Source of the DNA: an uncultured Alphaproteobacteria bacterium | Lineage (GTDB): Bacteria > Pseudomonadota > Alphaproteobacteria > Rs-D84 | NCBI GenBank assembly: GCA_947589625.1 | Contig: CANQCM010000012.1 | Location: forward strand, 1-14,318 | DNA: 14,318 nucleotides | Reading direction: 5' to 3' | Part shown: piece by piece, positions 1 to 6,175 of the stretch | How the letters are laid out: the number at the start of each line of letters is the position of its first letter | Position numbering within the stretch: position 1 is the stretch's first letter | The notes under the pieces: generated by a model | What the model was told of the DNA's origin: nothing | What the model saw: only the letters and a program-made list of their open reading frames with translations | Database searches by the model: none | Made by a program: the position numbers and the translations under genes

Positions 1-55
1 AAAAAACACATTCTTTGGCAAAACCGTTTCCGCCAACAACATATACGTTAATCAT
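1..55 (-). CDS. NeuD/PglD/VioB-like sugar acyltransferase, N-terminal fragment
   Basis: Only the first 18 codons are inside the window; the gene continues past the left edge. The visible N-terminus, MINVYVVGGNGFAKECVF, has a short beta strand followed by a glycine-rich turn (GGNGFAKE). This resembles the start of the NeuD/PglD/VioB family of sugar N- or O-acyltransferases, which begin with a Rossmann-like nucleotide-sugar-binding half before a left-handed beta-helix. The ATG (55-53) overlaps the end of the preceding short-chain dehydrogenase gene, whose stop lies at 50-48, and the G10 tract at 76-67 runs into its Shine-Dalgarno (GGAG at 68-65). By position after a KAS III/ACP/ketoreductase set, it could attach the acyl group to the amino sugar made by the upstream aminotransferase. 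With only 18 residues visible, the family call is tentative. Confidence 0.55.
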   Translation of the reverse strand, partial: MINVYVVGGNGFAKECVF

Positions 56-821
56 TTACCACTTCTCCCCCCCCCCGGACACCACAGTCAATGCCCCAGT
101 CTTGACGGGTAATCCATTTCGCATCATCTGATAATAAAAACACGATTACATTTGCAACATCTTCTACTTCGCCAAGTCCAAATGGGTATAAATCTTCAAA
201 ACCATAACCGCGAACAGTTGATGCAAATCCACGCAATACCATTGGTGTTTTTATATCTGATGGTGAAACCGTATTTATACGAATGCCAAATCTAGATACT
301 TCGTTTGCCAAACATTTCATTGATGCGCGTAATGCCGATTTAGATCCAGCGTATGCCGCCATTCCACGATTTGTTGAATCTGCTGCAAAAGATGATATTG
401 CAACTAATGCGGCGCCACGGCCTGTGTTATTACGCCGGTCAACAAATCCTTTTGCCAACATTAAATGTGAAAAATAATCACAATTAAACATTTTGATTAA
501 ATGGTCATAAGTCAGCATTTGTGCAGGTGCTAATTCTGAAATCCCATGACAAAGTGCCATGCCGCGAAATTTTCCATATTTTTCACGCAAATCTTTTACA
601 AATGTTGGTAATGTGTCAATGTCTAGAGTTAAATCACGTTCTTCAATAAAAAAGTTTTCTGGGTGTGCGCATTTATCACGCGTTTCAATCAAACGGTCAT
701 GATTTCGTGCAACACCGATAACTGTGGCACCCAGATTATTTAACATAATGGCGACACCTTGACCCAGACCAGACGATGCGCCAGTTACTAAAAAAATTTG
801 TTCTGGGGTAAATTTAATCAT
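48..821 (-). CDS. Short-chain dehydrogenase/reductase, FabG-like 3-oxoacyl-ACP reductase
   Basis: A 257-residue classical SDR. It has the cofactor-binding TGASSGLG motif (residues 13-20), the active-site residues N113, S143/S144, Y157 and K161 (YAGSK), and the late PSDIKTPM segment that follows the active site. The usual NNAG motif reads LCHG (90-93), so the protein is somewhat divergent. It probably reduces a 3-oxoacyl-ACP to 3-hydroxyacyl-ACP, because it follows an acyl carrier protein gene (overlapping by 8 bp) and a KAS III homologue. A nucleotide-sugar ketoreductase is the alternative. Its start has AGGAG upstream, inside the ACP 3' end. The G10 tract at 76-67 encodes the final glycines just before EVVND; a length change would alter only the last few residues but would move the stop relative to the next gene's start. 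Confidence 0.88.
   Translation of the reverse strand: MIKFTPEQIFLVTGASSGLGQGVAIMLNNLGATVIGVARNHDRLIETRDKCAHPENFFIEERDLTLDIDTLPTFVKDLREKYGKFRGMALCHGISELAPAQMLTYDHLIKMFNCDYFSHLMLAKGFVDRRNNTGRGAALVAISSFAADSTNRGMAAYAGSKSALRASMKCLANEVSRFGIRINTVSPSDIKTPMVLRGFASTVRGYGFEDLYPFGLGEVEDVANVIVFLLSDDAKWITRQDWGIDCGVRGGGEVVND
67..76 (-). repeat. G10 homopolymer at the SDR / NeuD-like gene junction
   Basis: Ten consecutive C on the plus strand, which is G10 in the transcript. It encodes the last glycines of the dehydrogenase and runs straight into GGAG, 9 nt before the ATG of the next gene. With the present length the dehydrogenase stops 3 nt inside the downstream gene. One G fewer puts a TAA at 58-56, directly abutting the ATG. 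One G more puts a TGA at 54-52, an ATGA overlap with it. Length variation would therefore change stop/start coupling and the ribosome-binding region rather than inactivate the dehydrogenase. Confidence 0.85.
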
Positions 822-1044
822 TTATTTTATCTCCTGCTAGTGCGATTAAATCAGAAACTGTTTTAATATCGGTAAATCCATTCAAAGAAATTGCCATGCC
901 GAAATGCGATTTGAAATATGCCATCGTTGCCATTTTAGACAAAGAATCCCATTCAATTAAATCGCCCAGAACCGTATCAGCTGTCACTGGTTCATCGCGT
1001 TGCAGAACATCTTGGAAATCAACTAAAAATTCTTGTGTTGTCAT
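814..1044 (-). CDS. Acyl carrier protein
   Basis: A 76-residue acidic protein of typical ACP length. The phosphopantetheine attachment site is EWDSL, with S34 as the predicted modified serine, followed by a helix of the expected kind (SKMATMAYFKSHFG). It would carry acyl chains on a 4'-phosphopantetheine arm between the KAS III homologue encoded 28 bp upstream and the ketoreductase encoded 8 bp overlapping downstream. It is unlike a housekeeping AcpP (no DSLD(T/M)VE motif), so it is probably a pathway-dedicated ACP, as found in flagellin and O-antigen glycan clusters that make acylated amino sugars. The ribosome-binding site AAAGGA lies about 10 nt before the ATG. Confidence 0.85.
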   Translation of the reverse strand: MTTQEFLVDFQDVLQRDEPVTADTVLGDLIEWDSLSKMATMAYFKSHFGMAISLNGFTDIKTVSDLIALAGDKIND

Positions 1045-1072
1045 TTTTCTATCCTTTGTTTGTTTAGTTTTT

Positions 1073-2248
1073 TTAGTGTTTTGTATTTTTAATCTTGTTT
1101 GTCCAATAATCTATGTATTGGTCGCGGGTCATAAACCAATCAGGCTTTACCCAATCGGACACGCCCAGTAATTTTGTTTTGTCGTCAATATGCATAATAA
1201 ACGACACAACAGACAACCCGTTGCCGTATCCACTGCATAGTAATGTCTTGGATTGTTTTTGGTCATCACGAACAACAGTATTTAATGTTGTTGGAATGCT
1301 GCACATTGTGTTGTTGCCATAATTTTCAAATGCATAATATGGCACTTTGTCTAATGGAAAATCTGATTCAGCCCCAACAGATTGAATAATTTGTTTGTTT
1401 GCTTGGTGCAGGCATAACCAATCAATATCAGATTCTGAAACAGACGCAAATTCCATTAACGCTTTGATATTGCGTGGAACACAACGAATTGTAAAATCAA
1501 AAACTGCGATGCCGTCCATAAAACATCCCAGTAACGGTGCATTATAACCAGATTCTGTTAATATATATGTGTCACGCAATTTATCAAATTCTGCGCGGTC
1601 TGATGGATCGTCTTGATTGAAAGATGCCATTGTTCCAGAAAACGGCGATATAATTGCTTCATACCCATCAGAATATGTTTCAATATTAAAACACATTTGT
1701 TGTGCGGTTGGGTCATATTCTAAAACGGTTGCCGAACCTGCATCACCAAACAACGGGGCGCGCGTTCTGTTTTCGGGTGAAATACCAATAGATGGCATAT
1801 CAGATGCAATTAATAAAATACGTTTATGCGCACCTGATTGTATCAAGTTAGATGCCAAATACATGCCGTATGCCCATGCAGTGCAACCATGATTAACAGT
1901 AAATGCGACACATTTTTCAGACAATTTTAATTTATTATGCACAAAAAAGCATGGTGATGGATTGTTGGTGTCTGGTTTTTGTGTCATATATATCAATGCA
2001 TCAATAGAATCGCGACTGATGTCTGTTTCGTTAAATATCCGTTCAGCGGCAGCAATTCCATAATATGCACATGCCATTGGTTTTTCTGAAACGCGCCGTT
2101 TATAAAATCCAACCATTTTACGCATACGGTCAACGCGCTTAACATCGTTATTGTAATATTGAACTTCGTCATAAATATTTATTTCTTTGGACGGAACCAC
2201 CACAGATTGCGCCAGCATACGAACATTATTAAATGATGCTATACTCAT
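1073..2248 (-). CDS. 3-oxoacyl-ACP synthase III (FabH/KAS III) homologue
   Basis: A 391-residue thiolase-fold condensing enzyme. The catalytic triad is visible: C122 in VNHGCTAWAYG, H281 in LHQANKQI, and N312 in YGNNTMCSIP. The FGDAGSAT segment (168-174) is also typical. It is about 70 residues longer than FabH, with much of the excess around residues 200-240. KAS III enzymes condense an acyl-CoA (often acetyl-CoA) with malonyl-ACP. Next to a dedicated ACP and ketoreductase, the likely product is a short 3-hydroxyacyl-ACP for decorating a sugar. Similar KAS III/ACP/reductase sets are known in flagellin-glycosylation islands such as those of Pseudomonas. AAGGAG lies 8 nt before the ATG, and the preceding glycosyltransferase gene ends 18 bp upstream. 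Confidence 0.87.
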   Translation of the reverse strand: MSIASFNNVRMLAQSVVVPSKEINIYDEVQYYNNDVKRVDRMRKMVGFYKRRVSEKPMACAYYGIAAAERIFNETDISRDSIDALIYMTQKPDTNNPSPCFFVHNKLKLSEKCVAFTVNHGCTAWAYGMYLASNLIQSGAHKRILLIASDMPSIGISPENRTRAPLFGDAGSATVLEYDPTAQQMCFNIETYSDGYEAIISPFSGTMASFNQDDPSDRAEFDKLRDTYILTESGYNAPLLGCFMDGIAVFDFTIRCVPRNIKALMEFASVSESDIDWLCLHQANKQIIQSVGAESDFPLDKVPYYAFENYGNNTMCSIPTTLNTVVRDDQKQSKTLLCSGYGNGLSVVSFIMHIDDKTKLLGVSDWVKPDWFMTRDQYIDYWTNKIKNTKH

Positions 2249-2266
2249 ACTATATTCTCCTTGGAC

Positions 2267-3250
2267 TCAGAAATTTATTTTGAATAACATAATTATCAAT
2301 GCGATAAACATAACCACTGTACCCGCCAACAGGCGATTAAATTTATGTTGCCAATGTTTGTATATATTGTGTTTGTCTGATTCAATATCTGCCAGCATGT
2401 CGGGACATTTTTTGAATATTTCAATAGCAGAATCTATATCGCCAAATTCTGCATATGAACATGCAATATCACAAAATGTATGGCGAACAAATTTATGATA
2501 TTCTTGTGGATTTGGGGCAATTTGTTTTTCAACGGCATCAAAAAAGTTTGCTATATGCATGCCCCATTGATTATTTAATACGTTTTTGCCGATGGTACCT
2601 GCAAATGAAATGCCAGTGGGTTGACGCCGATACCGTGCCATAACACGTGGAATATATCCCAATTTGCCTTGCTTTGCATGTACAAGATGGGTGAACCAAT
2701 CCCCAGGATAAATTTTAGACGGCCAAATCTTTGTCGGATCGTGCCACCGATACATCACAGAACAACTGGGGATTCTGTTTTCGTACAGTAATGTTTCCAA
2801 TGTAATACGTTCGTTTCTTTTTGGCCATATTTTTTCTGGACGCGAATTGTCGTCCCAAAATTCACAGGCGCGATGAAAACATAATGAATAATCAGGGTGT
2901 GCATCTAGAAAGTCAGCCTGAATTTGTAATTTGTTTTCGTCTGTCCAGTAATCATCGCCATCACATACAGCAACATATTTTCCACGAATATTCGGCCAAA
3001 TATGTGTCATTGAAATATTTATACCTTGCCGCCACTGGTTTTGTTTTTGAATCAGCGGTTTTATAATCTTGGGATATTTTTTCGCATATTCACGAACAAT
3101 ATCTGATGTACCATCATCAGACGCATCATCATAAACTAAAACTTCAAACGGAAAATTGGTTTTTTGCATAACAAATCCGTCCAGTGCCTGACGAATAAAT
3201 CGCACATGATTATATGTCATGCAAATAACCGAAACTTTTATTTTATTCAT
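2267..3250 (-). CDS. Family 2 glycosyltransferase with C-terminal membrane anchor
   Basis: A 327-residue protein beginning with a GT-A domain. It shows KVSVICMTYNH (5-15), DDASDDGT (41-48), and the metal/nucleotide-sugar motif CDGDDYW (96-102). A hydrophobic stretch at about 307-327 should tether it to the inner membrane. It probably transfers a sugar from a nucleotide donor to a lipid- or protein-linked glycan; the donor may be the amino sugar made by this cluster. The ATG overlaps the stop of the upstream acyltransferase gene in an ATGA arrangement. The G9 tract at 3269-3261 ends 10 nt before the ATG, where the Shine-Dalgarno would be, and no other purine-rich SD is seen, so tract length may affect its translation. 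Confidence 0.9.
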   Translation of the reverse strand: MNKIKVSVICMTYNHVRFIRQALDGFVMQKTNFPFEVLVYDDASDDGTSDIVREYAKKYPKIIKPLIQKQNQWRQGINISMTHIWPNIRGKYVAVCDGDDYWTDENKLQIQADFLDAHPDYSLCFHRACEFWDDNSRPEKIWPKRNERITLETLLYENRIPSCSVMYRWHDPTKIWPSKIYPGDWFTHLVHAKQGKLGYIPRVMARYRRQPTGISFAGTIGKNVLNNQWGMHIANFFDAVEKQIAPNPQEYHKFVRHTFCDIACSYAEFGDIDSAIEIFKKCPDMLADIESDKHNIYKHWQHKFNRLLAGTVVMFIALIIMLFKINF

Positions 3251-3975
3251 TTTTTATGTACCCCCCCCCATCGGCAGCCGTTCGCGTCCCATGTTATTCC
3301 AGAACGTTTAGCAACCGCGGGATTACCTGCGATAATACAGTTGTTTTTTTCAAAATTGCCCGACACCACAGACCCCCAACCAATGATACAATCGTTGGCG
3401 ATATGTGTGTTCTTTAATATTGTTGCGTGTGCGCCAATCCAACAGTGATTACCAATTTGTAAATCGCCAACCTTGTTCAACAGTTTTGTTCTAGTGCGAT
3501 TTAATATTGGGTGACCGTCTGTGTTATAAACCGTGATTCCAAATGCAAACATGCAATTGTCACCAATTGTTATATTATTGTGACAATTGTATGTAATGAT
3601 GTTGGTTGATTCAAAACTGCAATTATTTCCGATATTCAAATGAATGTCTTGAACAGGGCCAAAATTTGGGTGATTGTTTCCTATGGTGATATTTAATCCA
3701 ATGCTGACCAATAAATTGTCGCCAATTGTTACAGTGTTGTTGTCGCCGAATATAGATATATGAATTTTGGCATTGCAATGTGATAACTTTCCAATTTTGA
3801 TAGTATTGTTTTGACCGACAATATCCAGTTCAATTGCGTCATAATCATCACGCGAAACGGAAATGTTGTTATGCGTCATCATATCATAGACCTGACGCCA
3901 TTTAAGCACCCGCCCACGATTTAATGTTATGCGGTACCAAAGCATTTTTAATCTGATTTGGCGAACGGTCATCAT
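3247..3975 (-). CDS. Left-handed beta-helix (hexapeptide-repeat) acyltransferase
   Basis: About 242 residues. Hexapeptide repeats run through most of the protein (NNTIKIG, NNTVTIGDN, NNITIGDN, NHCWIGA, NDCIIGWGSVV), followed by the usual cap IAGNPAVAKRSG. The TDGHPIL segment holds a candidate catalytic His, as in XAT/CysE-like O-acetyltransferases. The likely role is acetylation or acylation of a sugar or glycan. I choose the ATG at 3975-3973 rather than the longer open frame reaching 4086: it forms an ATGA overlap with the aminotransferase stop (3974-3972), has AAGGA 9 nt upstream, and the extra upstream residues lack helix repeats. The second ATG at 3972 is equally in frame. The 3' end carries a G9 tract encoding W-G-G-V before HKK, so a one-base slip changes only the last few residues. 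Confidence 0.85.
   Translation of the reverse strand: MMTVRQIRLKMLWYRITLNRGRVLKWRQVYDMMTHNNISVSRDDYDAIELDIVGQNNTIKIGKLSHCNAKIHISIFGDNNTVTIGDNLLVSIGLNITIGNNHPNFGPVQDIHLNIGNNCSFESTNIITYNCHNNITIGDNCMFAFGITVYNTDGHPILNRTRTKLLNKVGDLQIGNHCWIGAHATILKNTHIANDCIIGWGSVVSGNFEKNNCIIAGNPAVAKRSGITWDANGCRWGGVHKK
3261..3269 (-). repeat. G9 homopolymer at the acyltransferase / GT2 junction
   Basis: Nine C on the plus strand (G9 in the transcript) close to the 3' end of the acyltransferase gene and 10 nt before the ATG of the family 2 glycosyltransferase. At G9 the upstream gene ends HKK-TGA in an ATGA overlap with the next start. At G8 it would end at a TAA a few codons inside the downstream gene, and at G10 it would stop at TAA after GGGT, before the downstream ATG. 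The flanks (T-G9-TAC, then RTA) match those of the tract at 5368-5376. Confidence 0.85.
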
Positions 3976-5051
3976 TTGGTGTTTTCCTTGATAATGTTTG
4001 CAATGCGCGCAACGATATCGGTATCTAAATCGTAATACAATGGCAAGCATGCAATGCGTGATGATATATCTTCTGATACAGGACATGCCGTGGCATTGGC
4101 GATATATGGCAATTTATTCAAACTGGGGTAGAAATAGCGACGCGGGAAAATATTTTGTTTGTTTAACGCATCAAACACTCTTAACAATTCAGATTCGTTT
4201 TTGAATAACACTGGATAATACGCATAGTTGTATTCTAAACCAGCCTGAGGCTGTGGCCGTCCAACACAACCGTCCAGATATTTGTCGTACATTTCTGATA
4301 CGCGCCGGCGACCAGAAATTATTTGCGACATATATGGTAAATTGCATAAACCCATCGCAGCATGAAATTCAGATTGTTTGGCATTTATACCTAAAATAAA
4401 ATGCTCGTCGCCCGTGTGCCCAAAACGTTTTTGTAATTCCAATTTATCCGATACGGTTTTATCGCGAACGATACATGCGCCACCTTCTATGGTATGGAAC
4501 AGTTTTGTTGCATGAAAACTGCAGGTTGATATATCGCCATATGATAATAACGATTTGCCATGATATTTTGCGCCAAACGCATGTGCACCATCATAAATAA
4601 CCCGTAAACCGTGTTTGTCGGCAATTTTTTGAATGTTGTCTGTATCACATGCATAACCAAAAACATGTACAGGCATAATCGCACGGGTCTTGTCGGTTAT
4701 TGCACTTTCAATTTTATTAACATCAATCGTAAAATTATCTGATTCAATATCAACGAATTTGGGCGTGCATCGTTGCCATAAAATAGATGAAGTTGTCGCA
4801 ACATATGAAAATGGTGTTGTTATAACTTCGCCGTCATTGATGTCCAAGGCCACCAGCGCCAGTTGCAGTGCAATCGTGCCGTTTGATAAATAATGAAAAT
4901 TTTCCACACCCAGAAAATCAGATATTTTCTTTTGTAATTCTTGAACAAGTGGCCCTTGGTTAGTTAAAATATCGCGGTTAAATATGTTTGCGATATATTT
5001 ATTGTATTCGTCCATCGGGGGCAAGAAAGATTTTGTCACAAAAACAGACAA
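3972..5051 (-). CDS. vioA: DegT/DnrJ/EryC1/StrS aminotransferase, VioA-like
   Basis: A 359-residue PLP-dependent sugar aminotransferase of normal family length. The PLP lysine is K183 in SFHATKLFHTIEGG. D154 and H157 of YDGAHAFG fit the cofactor-binding aspartate and stacking histidine, and SNGTIAL (56-62) the phosphate-binding turn. The opening VTKSFLPP and LTNQGP stretches, and ITTPFSYVATTSSILW, are like those of VioA, which converts dTDP-4-keto-6-deoxyglucose to dTDP-viosamine (dTDP-Qui4N); other 4-aminotransferases of the family are not excluded. The start is a TTG at 5051-5049, supported by AGGAGG at 5063-5058 with a 6-nt spacer and by the VTKSFLPP N-terminus. That SD sits in a hairpin (5086-5059). 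The dehydratase and nucleotidyltransferase for the precursor are not in the window. Confidence 0.85.
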   Translation of the reverse strand: MSVFVTKSFLPPMDEYNKYIANIFNRDILTNQGPLVQELQKKISDFLGVENFHYLSNGTIALQLALVALDINDGEVITTPFSYVATTSSILWQRCTPKFVDIESDNFTIDVNKIESAITDKTRAIMPVHVFGYACDTDNIQKIADKHGLRVIYDGAHAFGAKYHGKSLLSYGDISTCSFHATKLFHTIEGGACIVRDKTVSDKLELQKRFGHTGDEHFILGINAKQSEFHAAMGLCNLPYMSQIISGRRRVSEMYDKYLDGCVGRPQPQAGLEYNYAYYPVLFKNESELLRVFDALNKQNIFPRRYFYPSLNKLPYIANATACPVSEDISSRIACLPLYYDLDTDIVARIANIIKENTK

Positions 5052-5058
5052 TTAAAAC

Positions 5059-5086
5059 CTCCTGTCGCATGTAGTATGCGCAGGAG
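5059..5086 (-). promoter_or_regulatory. Hairpin sequestering the aminotransferase Shine-Dalgarno
   Basis: In the minus-strand transcript, CTCCTGCGCAT (5086-5076) pairs with ATGCG-A-CAGGAG (5070-5059) around a 5-nt loop. This gives 11 base pairs with a single bulged A. The 3' arm contains AGGAG of the SD AGGAGG (5063-5058), which lies 6 nt before the TTG start. Folded, the ribosome-binding site would be masked. Only four T follow on the transcript strand and the hairpin sits against the start codon, so translation control (ligand, protein or temperature) is a better reading than termination. It lies in the 180-bp leader between the two minus-strand genes. That leader also holds the 11-mer GATTTATGTCT twice (5167-5157 and 5095-5085) and a weak promoter-like TTGGCA at 5206-5201. 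Confidence 0.6.
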
Positions 5087-5231
5087 ACATAAATCCAAAA
5101 ACACCCCAATAAAATTGGATTAAATACATTTACATATCCTTTGCGTTTGAAGACAAAGACATAAATCTTGTTTATGTTATCCACAGCATAGCGAATATAT
5201 TGCCAAAATGCAAGTGAAATAAAACGTTATG

Positions 5232-6074
5232 TTATTTCTTGGCTTTTTCAATTTCGCCGCGCGCCCAGTTAGATATTTTTAAATCTGCATGATTTATATA
5301 ATACATATCTTCATCGGTGGCATTTTTCTTGTCAAAATACCATGGCAGATGACGCGCTAAATACGTACCCCCCCCCACGACGCGGATACCAGAATAAAAC
5401 TTTTGCGATGACGGACGCGGATTCCCAGGGCGATACATTGCGAAAGTTGTGTCGATATCACAAACATACATTTCTACAGGTTCTGCGGTCAAACGATTTT
5501 TATAATGGTTGATTGCAATACTCTCTTTCAAAGTGCGGTTTTCAGGCGTATCTGGCAAATCGTCATGCCGTAGTTGAAATCCTATTTTAGTAATGTTTCT
5601 GTATTCGCCTAATTTCGTGTACATTACTTGCAACCAATCTGGCGGCAAGTTATCACTGATTTCAAGATCTGGGTCTGTGATAATGTATACAGATTTCATA
5701 TATTTTTTGAATTGCCCAGAACGCCAAAATACTTCGTGCCCCCAATTCTTATCCATATAATGAACAGTGCAAGGGCAGGTTTTCAACCATTCTAGCAATG
5801 GCGGATAACTGGATTTATTATCAATGATGTGAATATTTGTCATGCCATATTTTTGCAATCTTTCAACCATCTGTTTTACATATGACAACCGGTCATATGA
5901 AATTATAAACACTGGTATATTATGCAAGTTCTCAATATCTTTGGCGTCTGGTGTGAATTTATATTTTTTTACATACAATGGACTCTGGCGAACGAATTTT
6001 GACCGCTGGGTGCCAGATAAAGGGTGTAATATTCTGCGCCATATATAGATTGGTTCAATTGAAGATACTTTCAT
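5232..6074 (-). CDS. GT-A-like glycosyltransferase containing a G9 tract
   Basis: A 280-residue cytosolic-looking protein. It resembles GT-A glycosyltransferases: IPVFIISYDR (53-62) starts the nucleotide-binding fold, HIIDNKSSYPPL (82-93) follows, and TDPDLE (133-138) supplies a DxD motif (D134, D136). The specific sugar cannot be told. A G9 tract (5376-5368) encodes V233-G234-G235-G236 and the frame is intact at present length. Loss of one G gives VGGVRI then TAG; gain of one gives a 12-codon tail ending in TGA. Both remove the last 40 or so residues (TYLARHLPWYF onward), which look like part of the fold. It is the first gene of the minus-strand cluster, with GGA 7 nt before the ATG and its own promoter-like boxes upstream. 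A 180-bp gap separates it from the aminotransferase gene. Confidence 0.75.
   Translation of the reverse strand: MKVSSIEPIYIWRRILHPLSGTQRSKFVRQSPLYVKKYKFTPDAKDIENLHNIPVFIISYDRLSYVKQMVERLQKYGMTNIHIIDNKSSYPPLLEWLKTCPCTVHYMDKNWGHEVFWRSGQFKKYMKSVYIITDPDLEISDNLPPDWLQVMYTKLGEYRNITKIGFQLRHDDLPDTPENRTLKESIAINHYKNRLTAEPVEMYVCDIDTTFAMYRPGNPRPSSQKFYSGIRVVGGGTYLARHLPWYFDKKNATDEDMYYINHADLKISNWARGEIEKAKK
5368..5376 (-). repeat. G9 homopolymer inside a glycosyltransferase gene
   Basis: Nine C on the plus strand (G9 in the transcript) at codons 233-236 of the 280-codon glycosyltransferase gene. Both alternative frames reach a stop within 4 to 12 codons after the tract, so this repeat could act as an on/off switch. 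The sequence shown is the full-length (on) state. Confidence 0.88.
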
Positions 6075-6088
6075 TAAAATTTCCTTTT

Positions 6089-6131
6089 ATTATATACCAG
6101 TCAGATTATATAATATGCCATAAATAATCAA
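6089..6131 (-). promoter_or_regulatory. Promoter region for the minus-strand glycan cluster
   Basis: On the minus strand, TTGATT (6131-6126) and a perfect TATAAT (6110-6105) are separated by 15 nt, slightly short. A second TATAAT lies at 6094-6089, close to the ribosome-binding site. The first -10 lies within ATAATCTGA, which recurs in the opposite orientation at the plus-strand promoter (6168-6176). Confidence 0.45.
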
Positions 6132-6145
6132 GAAAAATAAAACGA

Positions 6146-6175
6146 TTGATAATATGCGGATTCTTTGATAATCTG
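6146..6175 (+). promoter_or_regulatory. Promoter region for the ornithine-lipid/proS operon, with 11-bp tandem repeat
   Basis: TTGATA (6146-6151) and GATAAT (6167-6172) form a -35/-10 pair with a 15-nt spacer. The same segment is a near-perfect direct repeat: TTGATAATATG at 6146-6156 and TTGATAATCTG at 6165-6175, period 19 bp. This could be a regulator site. The start codon follows at 6204, with AAGGA 8 nt before it. Confidence 0.4.

Noticed and set aside
67..76. G10 tract as a sign that the dehydrogenase is a broken gene
   Set aside because: The frame is intact at this length and the alternative frames change only the last few residues beyond the SDR core, so it is not a pseudogene. Sequencing error in the run length remains possible.
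3976..4086. Possible N-terminal extension of the beta-helix acyltransferase
   Set aside because: The frame stays open to an ATG at 4086, but that stretch lies wholly within the aminotransferase gene, lacks helix repeats and is basic, Cys-rich shadow sequence. The ATG at 3975 has a proper SD and an ATGA overlap.
5103..5116. CCAAT-AAA-ATTGG hairpin in the aminotransferase leader
   Set aside because: Only five pairs, mostly A-T, with a 3-nt loop. It is not distinguishable from chance in AT-rich DNA.
4999..5184. Small 61-codon open frame starting at a GTG in the aminotransferase leader
   Set aside because: It runs through the SD hairpin and into the aminotransferase gene in another frame, has no good ribosome-binding site and resembles no family. 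A leader peptide cannot be fully excluded.
5216..5238. AT-rich hairpin (GAAATAA/TTATTTC) at the end of the first glycosyltransferase gene
   Set aside because: The 7-bp stem has only one G-C pair and a 9-nt loop, and no convincing T-run follows on the transcript strand. It is too weak to call a terminator.
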